64,000 nucleotides of DNA from Sediminibacterium sp. (lineage in GTDB: Bacteria; Bacteroidota; Bacteroidia; Chitinophagales; Chitinophagaceae), in NCBI RefSeq assembly GCF_019264485.1, contig NZ_JAHVAA010000004.1:186001-250000 (forward strand), read 5' to 3'. Below, piece by piece: positions 53,299 through 61,330 of the stretch (its first letter is position 1; each line of letters opens with the position of its first letter). Below the pieces are notes generated by a model that saw nothing but the letters and a program-made list of their open reading frames with translations, ran no database searches and was not told the DNA's origin. The position numbers and the translations under genes are program-made.

Positions 53299-55167
53299 AT
53301 GTTTCCGCAATATGATGTAATTGTAGTGGGTGCCGGTCATGCCGGTTGTGAAGCCGCCGCCTCTGCCGCTAACCTGGGCAGTAAAGTATTACTGGTTACC
53401 ATGAATATGCAAACCATCGCCCAGATGAGTTGTAACCCGGCCATGGGTGGTATTGCCAAAGGACAGATTGTTCGTGAAATAGATGCCATGGGTGGGTACA
53501 GTGGTATTGTGTCAGACATCAGCACCATTCAGTTTCGTATGCTGAACAGGAGCAAGGGCCCGGCCATGTGGAGCCCACGTACCCAGAACGACCGCATGCT
53601 CTTTGCTGCCAAATGGAGAGAAATGCTCGAGAATACGCCCAATGTAGATTTTTACCAGGATATGGTTCGTTCCATCATCATCAAAGACGGAAGGGCCTGC
53701 GGGGTTGTAACAGGACTTGGTCACGAAATACAATCAAAAACAGTTGTTGTTACCAGTGGCACTTTCTTAAATGGCATCATTCATATTGGTGAAAAACAAT
53801 TTGGCGGAGGAAGGGTGGCTGAGAAAGCCTCAACAGGTATTACCGAGCAATTGGTAGAACTGGGTTTTGAAAGCGATCGTCTGAAAACAGGAACACCTCC
53901 CCGTGTAGATGGCCGCAGCCTCGATTACAGTAAAATGGAAGAGCAGAAAGGCGATGATGAAATTGTGGGTTTCTCTTATACCGATACACCCCGCATCAAA
54001 GCCGCAGATCAGCGAAGCTGTTATATTACTTATACCAACGAAAAAGTACACGATATATTAAAAACCGGTTTCGATAGAAGTCCGATGTTTCAGGGACGAA
54101 TTGAAGGAACGGGTCCCAGGTACTGTCCGAGTATTGAAGACAAGATCAACCGTTTTGCAGATCGTGAACGGCATCAGTTATTTGTAGAACCGGAAGGATG
54201 GAACACGGTTGAAATTTATGTAAACGGATTCTCAACTTCATTGCCCGAAGAAGTTCAATACGAAGCAATTCGTACTGTGCCGGGGTTTGAGAACTGCAGG
54301 ATCTTCAGACCTGGTTATGCCATCGAGTACGATTATTTTCCACCAACACAATTACAATATTCGCTCGAGACAAAACTGGTTGCTAATTTATTCTTCGCCG
54401 GACAAATTAACGGAACCACGGGTTATGAAGAAGCGGCTTGTCAGGGTTTGATGGCAGGTATCAATGCACACCAGCGTGCCAGAGAATTAGATCCTGTGAT
54501 CCTGCAAAGAAGTGAAGCCTATATTGGTGTATTGATCGATGACCTCATCAGCAAAGGAACGGATGAACCTTACCGGATGTTTACCAGTCGCGCCGAATTC
54601 AGAACATTGTTGAGACAGGATAATGCCGATCTGCGTTTAACAGAATTGAGTTACCGTTTAGGTTTGGCTTCGCAGGATAGAATGGACAAAGTGATCAGCA
54701 AGCGAAACAATGTAACAGCCATTAAAAAAATATTACAGGAGATGAATGTGGAGCCGGATCAGATCAATCCATATTTTGAAAAAATTGGTTCGGCGCTGAT
54801 CACAGAAAAACAAAAAGCAGCTAAAATTATTCTTCGTCCGAATGTTGACCTTCTTTCTCTTGCTGCGTATATGCCTGCATTAAAAGAGGCGCTGTGTTCT
54901 TTTGATCAGGACAGCCTGGAACAATCTGAAATACAGATTAAATACGAAAGATATATTGAGAAAGAACAGGATATTGCTACGCGGATGAGTCAGATGGAGA
55001 ATACAAAGATTCCCGAAAGTTTTGATTATGATAAAGTAGCGGCCATCTCAAACGAGGCCTTGCAAAAATTCAAACGCATCCGTCCGAGAACATTGGGGCA
55101 GGCAAGCCGTATCAGTGGTGTGAATCCGAGTGATGTACAGATTTTGATGGTGTATATGGGGAGGTAG
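53299..55167 (+). CDS. mnmG: tRNA uridine-5-carboxymethylaminomethyl modification enzyme MnmG
   Basis: With MnmE it installs the carboxymethylaminomethyl group on the wobble uridine of several tRNAs, using FAD. From the ATG at 53299 (MFPQYDVIVVG) it has 622 residues, the normal length. The Rossmann motif VIVVGAGHAGCEAA is at 7-20, followed by MSCNPAMGGIAKGQIVREID and the C-terminal RPRTLGQASRISGVNPSD. A TTG just upstream (53290) belongs to the promoter element and not to the gene. Confidence 0.97.
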   Translation: MFPQYDVIVVGAGHAGCEAAASAANLGSKVLLVTMNMQTIAQMSCNPAMGGIAKGQIVREIDAMGGYSGIVSDISTIQFRMLNRSKGPAMWSPRTQNDRMLFAAKWREMLENTPNVDFYQDMVRSIIIKDGRACGVVTGLGHEIQSKTVVVTSGTFLNGIIHIGEKQFGGGRVAEKASTGITEQLVELGFESDRLKTGTPPRVDGRSLDYSKMEEQKGDDEIVGFSYTDTPRIKAADQRSCYITYTNEKVHDILKTGFDRSPMFQGRIEGTGPRYCPSIEDKINRFADRERHQLFVEPEGWNTVEIYVNGFSTSLPEEVQYEAIRTVPGFENCRIFRPGYAIEYDYFPPTQLQYSLETKLVANLFFAGQINGTTGYEEAACQGLMAGINAHQRARELDPVILQRSEAYIGVLIDDLISKGTDEPYRMFTSRAEFRTLLRQDNADLRLTELSYRLGLASQDRMDKVISKRNNVTAIKKILQEMNVEPDQINPYFEKIGSALITEKQKAAKIILRPNVDLLSLAAYMPALKEALCSFDQDSLEQSEIQIKYERYIEKEQDIATRMSQMENTKIPESFDYDKVAAISNEALQKFKRIRPRTLGQASRISGVNPSDVQILMVYMGR

Positions 55168-55359
55168 ATTTCTGTAAGTATTGGTCAATGAAGAATACCG
55201 GCGCCAGATAAAAATATCTAAGATGAAAAGAGTCGTCTCATTTATTTCCCGTCATTTCAAATCATAGCCCAACAAGTAAACCACCTGAGATGAACTTTGA
55301 TAAAGTTGATTTTGAGTATTTACTAAAACAGAACCCGCCCGTAAAGTAGCATGAAGAAA

Positions 55360-55399
55360 AGCCACAGATTCACAGATTGGTAAACTAAAATCTGTGGCT
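55360..55399. repeat. Short CACAGAT-family hairpin
   Basis: AGCCACAGATT (55360-55370) pairs perfectly with AATCTGTGGCT (55389-55399), followed by AAAATTTTT, so it could also terminate plus-strand transcription. It lies in the 307-base gap after mnmG; the rest of the gap has no gene I can support. Confidence 0.65.
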
Positions 55400-55474
55400 A
55401 AAATTTTTCTTCCATCTGTCTGAAAGAATAAAAATCAAAGAAGGTGTATCTTTAATAGCATACAATTAAATGCC

Positions 55475-56479
55475 ATGAGATATATCCTTTCTTTCTTTAT
55501 CCTGCTCATAATTGTCTCCTGTCAGCAAAAGCAAACTACAGTTACCGATTATTTCGCACAAAAAGATTCCGGCGTACAGGTTGCCGGCATCAAAATGATT
55601 CCCATCAAAACACCTGTTGGTACATTCAAAGTGTGGACCAAAACCATCGGCAATAACCCACGCATCAAAGTATTGTTATTACATGGTGGTCCGGCCATGA
55701 CACATGAATACATGGAAGCATTTGAAAGTTTCTTTCCTAAGGAAGGTTTTGAAATGATTGAGTATGACCAGCTCGGCTCTTACTATAGCGACCAGCCTAC
55801 AGACAGTTCTTTATGGACAACAGAAAGGTTTGTAGAAGAAGTAGAACAGGTACGCCAGGCACTTGGTCTAACAAAAGATAATTTTTACCTGCTGGGCAAT
55901 TCCTGGGGAGGCATACTCGCCATGGAATATGCGTTGAAATACCAGCAACACCTGAAAGGATTGATCATCTGTAATATGATGGCCAGTATTCCGGATTATG
56001 AAAAATACAATGGGGTGCTGCGTGCACAAATGCGTCCCGGACTTGTTGATACGCTACAATCTTATGAATCAAAGGGATTGTTTAAAGATCCGGTTTATCA
56101 ACAGTTGATATTCAATGAATATTATACCAAACACCTCTGCCGTTTACCGGAGTGGCCCGAACCGGTAAACCGTTGTTTCAAACACATCAACGAAACTATT
56201 TATGTAATGATGCAGGGTCCAAGTGAGTTTAAGGTAGGCGGCCGCTTATTGACCTGGGACCGGAAAGCCGATCTTCCGAAAATCGCCGTTCCAACACTTA
56301 CCGTGGGCGCCAAATACGATACCATGGACCCGGCCCATATGGAATGGATGAGCAAACAGGTAAAAAACGGGAAATACCTCTATTGTCCGAACGGAAGCCA
56401 TCTGTCTATGTGGGATGATCAGAAAATATTTATGGAAGGCGTAATCAAATTCATCAAAGAAACAGACCTATTAAAATAA
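55475..56479 (+). CDS. Proline iminopeptidase-like lipoprotein
   Basis: A 334-residue alpha/beta hydrolase anchored by a lipobox (LLIIVSC, Cys16). It has the S33 family opening LLLHGGPAMTHEYM (70-83), EYDQLGSYYSDQP, nucleophile Ser143 (LLGNSWGGI), the acid in GAKYDTMDPAH and the final His in CPNGSHLSMW. It likely releases N-terminal proline or another residue from peptides in the periplasm. The upstream TATCTTTA is a possible promoter remnant. Confidence 0.88.
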   Translation: MRYILSFFILLIIVSCQQKQTTVTDYFAQKDSGVQVAGIKMIPIKTPVGTFKVWTKTIGNNPRIKVLLLHGGPAMTHEYMEAFESFFPKEGFEMIEYDQLGSYYSDQPTDSSLWTTERFVEEVEQVRQALGLTKDNFYLLGNSWGGILAMEYALKYQQHLKGLIICNMMASIPDYEKYNGVLRAQMRPGLVDTLQSYESKGLFKDPVYQQLIFNEYYTKHLCRLPEWPEPVNRCFKHINETIYVMMQGPSEFKVGGRLLTWDRKADLPKIAVPTLTVGAKYDTMDPAHMEWMSKQVKNGKYLYCPNGSHLSMWDDQKIFMEGVIKFIKETDLLK

Positions 56480-56493
56480 ATCTTCCTATCCCT

Positions 56494-56515
56494 GCTCCGG
56501 ACTTAAGTCCGGAGC
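56494..56515. repeat. Perfect 22-base palindrome, GCTCCGGACTTAAGTCCGGAGC type
   Basis: A fully symmetric palindrome centred on CTTAAG, 15 bases after the stop of the iminopeptidase-like gene. Related imperfect palindromes lie at 18899 and 47135, each close after a gene's 3' end. Confidence 0.8.
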
Positions 56516-56642
56516 TAAGATGGGTAAAAGACCTTTCCACCGATTTCATTTGTCCATTCATCCTTAAAATACTAAAACCTTTTTGCCACCCCGCATATTT
56601 CTGTAGCTTTAAAGTCTTCCTAAAACCAATCTAAAAACTACC

Positions 56643-59600
56643 ATGAGAAGACTAAAGCTCCTGTTTTCGGGGCTCCTGTTTGCATCCCTGCTACAGGCCC
56701 AGGAAACATTTCAGGTCAATGGTGTTGGCGACAAACGCGACGGATGTTATGCGTTTACCAATGCCACCATTGTAAAAGATGCACAAACCACACTCACCAA
56801 TGCCACACTCGTCATCCGTGATGGAAAAATTGTATCGGTAGGAAATGGCGTTGCCATTCCAAAAGATGCAGTAGTAGTTGACTGTAAGGATAAATATATC
56901 TATCCTTCCTTCATCGATATTTTCAGCGATTATGGTATGCCACAGGCTCAGCGTCAGCAGGGCGGCGGCGGTTTTAACTTCAATGCACCCGCACAGTTAA
57001 CCTCCAACCAGAAAGGTGCTTATGGCTGGAACCAGGCACTGAAGTCTGATGTACAGGCCTATAAAATTTTCACTGCCGATGAGGCCCGCGCAAAACCCTT
57101 ACGCGATATGGGTTTTGGTACCGTACTCACACACCAGAAAGATGGTATTCTACGTGGTACCGGTTCTGTGGTTACACTGGCCAATGATGCAGATAATTTC
57201 CTTGTGGTAAAAGAAAAAGCAGCCACACATCTTTCTTTTAATAAAGGAACATCGGGTCAGTCATATCCAGGCTCCTTGATGGGAACCATTGCATTATTGC
57301 GTCAGACATATTTAGATGCACAATGGTATAAAACCAATCCTGCAGCTGCTGGCTTACAGGGAGACGGTGTAAATATCAGTCTGAAATATTTCAACGACCA
57401 GCAATCGCTTCCGCAGATTTTTGATCCGGCCGACAGGGCAGGAACCGATTTCTGGAACATCATCCGTGCCGATCGTGTGGGCGATGAGTTTGGCGTTCAG
57501 TATATCTTGAAAGCAACAGGTAAAGAATACCAGCGTATTAAAGAAGTGGCTGCTACCAAAGCGCCCTTAATTGTAGGCTTGAATTTTCCAGCAGCGATGG
57601 ATGTTGAAGACCCCAATGATGCACGTCTGGTATCACTGGCCGATATGAAAAACTGGGAACTGGCTCCTACCAATCCTGCCGCTATCGAAAAAGCGGGTAT
57701 ATCTTTTGTATTAACATCAGCCGATCTCCGCGACGCACGCACATTTATGACCAACCTGAGAAAAGCCATGGAAAATGGATTATCAGAAAAAGCGGCCATG
57801 GAAGCGTTAACCAAAACACCGGCTACCTGGTTGGGTGTATATGATAAAGTAGGCAGTATTGATAATGGCAAACTCGCCAATTTCGTTATTACTACGGGTC
57901 CTGTATTTGCAGAAAGAACAACCCTGCTCCAAAACTGGGTACAGGGAAAAAAATATGCAGTTAATGAAAGTGCCTGGACCAGCGTAACAGGTTTGTACAC
58001 ACTAACCACCAACGGTGCCAAAGGAACCAATACCTATAGTGTAGATGTAAAAAGCAGTTCTTCAGCAACTGTTATTGCAAAAGACACGGTAACAGCTACA
58101 TTTAGCTACGATGGTAAAGCGGTTAAGTTCAGCTTTGCTCCTGAAAGACGTTCACGTAATATTATCCGCTTCAGCGGATTTAATAATGGTGGCGACTGGA
58201 ATGGTATGGCAGAAGATGCAGAAGGTAACAGAATGACCTGGACCGCTAAACTCAATTCAATCAAACCAGATACGGCCACTGCCCGCACCAGACCAACACC
58301 TCCAAACAGAATTGGCAAAACCATGTATCCGTTTACGGCATATGGTACCGATTCTACCTTACCCGCACCGGGAACATACCTGGTTAAAAATGCTACGGTA
58401 TGGACCAGCGAAAAAGAAGGTAAACTGGAAGGAACGGATGTATTGGTAAAAGGAGGAAAGATTGCTCGCATTGGTAAAAACCTGAGCGACGCATCCGCAA
58501 CCGTTATTGATGGTACGGGTAAACACCTTACCGCAGGTATTATTGATGAACACTCACATATTGCATCTGCATCTACCAACGAAGGCGCACAGAGTGTTAC
58601 TTCTGAAGTTCGTATGCAGGACAACCTCGATCCGGATGATATCAATATCTATCGCCAGTTAAGTGGCGGTGTAACAACATCACATATCCTGCACGGCTCC
58701 GCTAATACCATTGGTGGTCAGACACAGCTTATCAAGTTGCGCTGGGGTGTGAATGATGAAGAACTGAAATTTAAAAACTGGGATCCCTTTATCAAGTTTG
58801 CTTTGGGTGAAAACGTAAAACGTACATCATCAACCAGCAATAACCGCTTCCCCGATACACGTATGGGTGTGGAGCAGGTATTAACCGATGCATTCAACAG
58901 GGCAGTAGCTTATGAGAAAGCGATGAAAGCCGATCCTAAAGGCACACGTCGCGATCTTGAATTGGATGCGCTGGTAGAAATCATGAACAAACAGCGTTTT
59001 ATTACCTGTCACTCTTATGTACAAAGCGAAATCACGGCCACCATGCGAGTAGCAGAGAAATTCGGATTCCGCATCAACACGTTCACTCACATTCTCGAAG
59101 GGTATAAAGTAGCCGATAAGATGAAAGCCCATGGCGCAGCGGCATCTACTTTCTCCGACTGGTGGGCATATAAAGTAGAAGTAACCGATGCCATTCCTTA
59201 CAATGCCTATATCATGAATAAGGTTGGACTAACTGTAGCCATTAATTCAGATGATGCTGAAATGGCGCGCCGTTTAAATCAGGAAGCAGCGAAGAGCGTT
59301 AAATATGGCGGTATGAGTGAAGAAGAAGCCTTGAAAATGGTAACCATTAATCCGGCTAAAATGCTGCATGTTGACGACAGAGTGGGAAGTATTAAAGCAG
59401 GGAAAGATGCAGACCTCGTTTTATGGAGCGATCATCCGCTGAGCATTTATGCGAAAGCAGAAAAGACAATGGTAGATGGTACCATTTATTTCGATCGTGA
59501 AAAAGATGCAGCCATGCGTAAACAGGTGTTGGCAGAACGTACAAGACTCATCGGTAAAATGGTGGGAGAAAAAAGAGGAGGCCGTCCAACCATGCCGGCT

Positions 59601-59702
59601 ACACCGAGTTACAAATATGTACACACTTGTTTAGACCATTCTCATAAACTGGGTATGCTGGAAATTGAGGCGGAAGAAGAAACCCATGGCGATAACCAAT
59701 AA
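56643..59702 (+). CDS. Secreted double amidohydrolase (fused units)
   Basis: A 1019-residue exported protein (signal LKLLFSGLLFASLLQAQ) made of two amidohydrolase-like units. Unit one (25-440) keeps the composite-domain start (ATLVIRDGKIVSVG) and C-terminal end (GSIDNGKLANFVI) but has YPSFIDIFSDYG where the HxH metal motif should be. A 180-residue linker follows. Unit two (about 610-1000) keeps the motif IIDEHSHIASAS (His637, His639), THILEG and INSDDAEM, and so may be active. It is probably an imidazolonepropionase- or prolidase-like hydrolase of unknown substrate. The next gene is 11 bases downstream. Confidence 0.85.
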   Translation: MRRLKLLFSGLLFASLLQAQETFQVNGVGDKRDGCYAFTNATIVKDAQTTLTNATLVIRDGKIVSVGNGVAIPKDAVVVDCKDKYIYPSFIDIFSDYGMPQAQRQQGGGGFNFNAPAQLTSNQKGAYGWNQALKSDVQAYKIFTADEARAKPLRDMGFGTVLTHQKDGILRGTGSVVTLANDADNFLVVKEKAATHLSFNKGTSGQSYPGSLMGTIALLRQTYLDAQWYKTNPAAAGLQGDGVNISLKYFNDQQSLPQIFDPADRAGTDFWNIIRADRVGDEFGVQYILKATGKEYQRIKEVAATKAPLIVGLNFPAAMDVEDPNDARLVSLADMKNWELAPTNPAAIEKAGISFVLTSADLRDARTFMTNLRKAMENGLSEKAAMEALTKTPATWLGVYDKVGSIDNGKLANFVITTGPVFAERTTLLQNWVQGKKYAVNESAWTSVTGLYTLTTNGAKGTNTYSVDVKSSSSATVIAKDTVTATFSYDGKAVKFSFAPERRSRNIIRFSGFNNGGDWNGMAEDAEGNRMTWTAKLNSIKPDTATARTRPTPPNRIGKTMYPFTAYGTDSTLPAPGTYLVKNATVWTSEKEGKLEGTDVLVKGGKIARIGKNLSDASATVIDGTGKHLTAGIIDEHSHIASASTNEGAQSVTSEVRMQDNLDPDDINIYRQLSGGVTTSHILHGSANTIGGQTQLIKLRWGVNDEELKFKNWDPFIKFALGENVKRTSSTSNNRFPDTRMGVEQVLTDAFNRAVAYEKAMKADPKGTRRDLELDALVEIMNKQRFITCHSYVQSEITATMRVAEKFGFRINTFTHILEGYKVADKMKAHGAAASTFSDWWAYKVEVTDAIPYNAYIMNKVGLTVAINSDDAEMARRLNQEAAKSVKYGGMSEEEALKMVTINPAKMLHVDDRVGSIKAGKDADLVLWSDHPLSIYAKAEKTMVDGTIYFDREKDAAMRKQVLAERTRLIGKMVGEKRGGRPTMPATPSYKYVHTCLDHSHKLGMLEIEAEEETHGDNQ

Positions 59703-59713
59703 ACCACTGCAAC

Positions 59714-61036
59714 ATGAAAAAATCATTTTTATATATCAGTGTGCTGACGCTCCTGCTTTCCAAAGCAAGCATTGCACAGGATGATGTTTATCCTGCAGCC
59801 AAGCAGTCTAAAAAAACAGCCATCACCAATGCCACGGTGCATGTGGGTAATGGTAATGTCATTGAAAACGGAACCATTGTTTTCGACAATGGAAAGATCA
59901 CCTATGCCGGTGCTGCTGCCGGCGCTCCTTCTGCCGAAACAACCATTGACGCAAAAGGAAAACATGTATACCCCGGTATTATTCTTCCGGCATCGAACCT
60001 GGGCTTACAGGAAATTTCGGGTGTGCGGGGAAGTACCGATGTAAATGAAATCGGCGAACTCAACCCCTCTGTACGTTCTATCGTAGCGTACAAAGCAGAG
60101 TCGATTGTTACGAATACCATTCGTGCCAATGGTATCTTGTTTGCACATGTGGCTCCCGGCGGTCAGTTAATTGCCGGTCAGTCATCTGTAGTACAGCTTG
60201 ATGCCTGGAACTGGGAAGATGCGGCTTACAAAGCCGACAACGGCATGCATTTTTATATGCCCAGCCTGCTGGCCCGTCCGGGCGGCGGTCGTTTTGCAGC
60301 ACTGCTTGCACTACTCGGTCCACAGCAATCGGCCGATCCTGTTAAAGCAGCGCTCGACAGAATTGAGGGAGTAAAAGCATTTTTCAGACAAGCAAAAGCT
60401 TACCACCAGAAAGATGCAGGCAAAGAAATCAACCTCAAGTTTGAAGCAACCAAAGCTTTGTTTGAGAAAAAACAAAAATTCTTTATCCATTGCTCACAGG
60501 TAAAACAAATGCTGATAGCAATAGATTTTGTAAAAGAATTTGGGTTTGATGTTGTGGTAGTAGGTGCCGGTGAAAGCTGGCAGATTGCCGACCTCCTCAA
60601 GCAAAACAATATCTCTGTTATCCTTACACAGGAACATAACCTGCCAACACTGGATGATGATGATGTGGATCAGCCCTACAAATCAGCCACTTTCTTGCAA
60701 AAAGCAGGTGTATTGTATTGTCTGAATGATGATGATCCGCAGAACCGTGGCCGTAACCTCGTATTCAATGCAGGTACAGCAGCGGCATATGGACTTGGAA
60801 AAGAAGAAGCCCTGAAAGCCATCACATCCAATGCTGCCAAAGTGTTGGGTATTGATGACAGAACAGGAACAATCGAAGTAGGTAAAGATGCGAATATCGT
60901 AATCAGTGAAGGTGATATTCTTGATATGAAGAGCAGTATTGTTACCAATGCCTTTATTCAGGGACGCTCCATTAGCTTACAAAGCAAACACACACAGTTG
61001 TTTGAACGCTATAAACACAAGTACGGTATCAAATAA
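59714..61036 (+). CDS. Secreted amidohydrolase-like protein lacking the HxH motif
   Basis: A 440-residue exported protein (signal SFLYISVLTLLLSKASIAQ) of the amidohydrolase superfamily, 11 bases downstream of the double amidohydrolase. The composite-domain start (ENGTIVFDNGKITYAG) and end (GTIEVGKDANIVIS) are clear, but HVYPGIILPASNLGLQ replaces the HxH region, while FIHCSQVKQ keeps a single His. It is likely inactive or uses another mechanism, possibly as a partner subunit of its neighbour. It ends at the terminator at 61061. Confidence 0.82.
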   Translation: MKKSFLYISVLTLLLSKASIAQDDVYPAAKQSKKTAITNATVHVGNGNVIENGTIVFDNGKITYAGAAAGAPSAETTIDAKGKHVYPGIILPASNLGLQEISGVRGSTDVNEIGELNPSVRSIVAYKAESIVTNTIRANGILFAHVAPGGQLIAGQSSVVQLDAWNWEDAAYKADNGMHFYMPSLLARPGGGRFAALLALLGPQQSADPVKAALDRIEGVKAFFRQAKAYHQKDAGKEINLKFEATKALFEKKQKFFIHCSQVKQMLIAIDFVKEFGFDVVVVGAGESWQIADLLKQNNISVILTQEHNLPTLDDDDVDQPYKSATFLQKAGVLYCLNDDDPQNRGRNLVFNAGTAAAYGLGKEEALKAITSNAAKVLGIDDRTGTIEVGKDANIVISEGDILDMKSSIVTNAFIQGRSISLQSKHTQLFERYKHKYGIK

Positions 61037-61060
61037 GCAGACTCACTTGTTTTAATGTTT

Positions 61061-61086
61061 AAACCCCGACGATATCGTCGGGGTTT
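61061..61086 (+). terminator. Intrinsic terminator after the amidohydrolase operon
   Basis: AAACCCCGACGAT with its exact inverse (ATCGTCGGGGTTT) and then TTGTTTT: a 13-base perfect stem. Confidence 0.9.
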
Positions 61087-61277
61087 TTGTTTTGTGCCCT
61101 TTCCTTATCTGGATATAAAATTCAGGGTCGGCTTAACAAAAGATTTACAGTAACATCCTTACTAATCACCACCCTTCTCATACAATTACCGCTCATCGTT
61201 CTTATGGGGTCCTTAACAGCCGTCAGTCTGTAACGTTTCTACTTTTACTACGTTTAGTTTCGTATAAACAATGATCC

Positions 61278-61295
61278 GGGGCCGTGCATGGCCCC
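61278..61295. repeat. Hairpin upstream of the DUF5916 gene
   Basis: GGGGCC, loop GTGCAT, GGCCCC, ending 35 bases before the ATG at 61331. The following TTTC is too short for a terminator; it could be a leader stem. Apart from this and the terminator at 61061, I see nothing in the gap of about 290 bases. Confidence 0.5.
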
Positions 61296-61330
61296 TTTCA
61301 AGCCAAACAGATATACTATAAACTGACTGT

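Noticed and set aside
55290..55349. A 19-codon open frame (MNFDKVDFEYLLKQNPPVK) in the gap after mnmG
   Set aside because: Too short, with no ribosome site or known family; it could be a gene remnant, but nothing supports it.
57497..58645. Two long open frames on the minus strand (177 and 179 codons) opposite the double amidohydrolase
   Set aside because: They lie opposite a well-supported gene, have no signal, domain or ribosome site, and follow the codon pattern of the sense strand.
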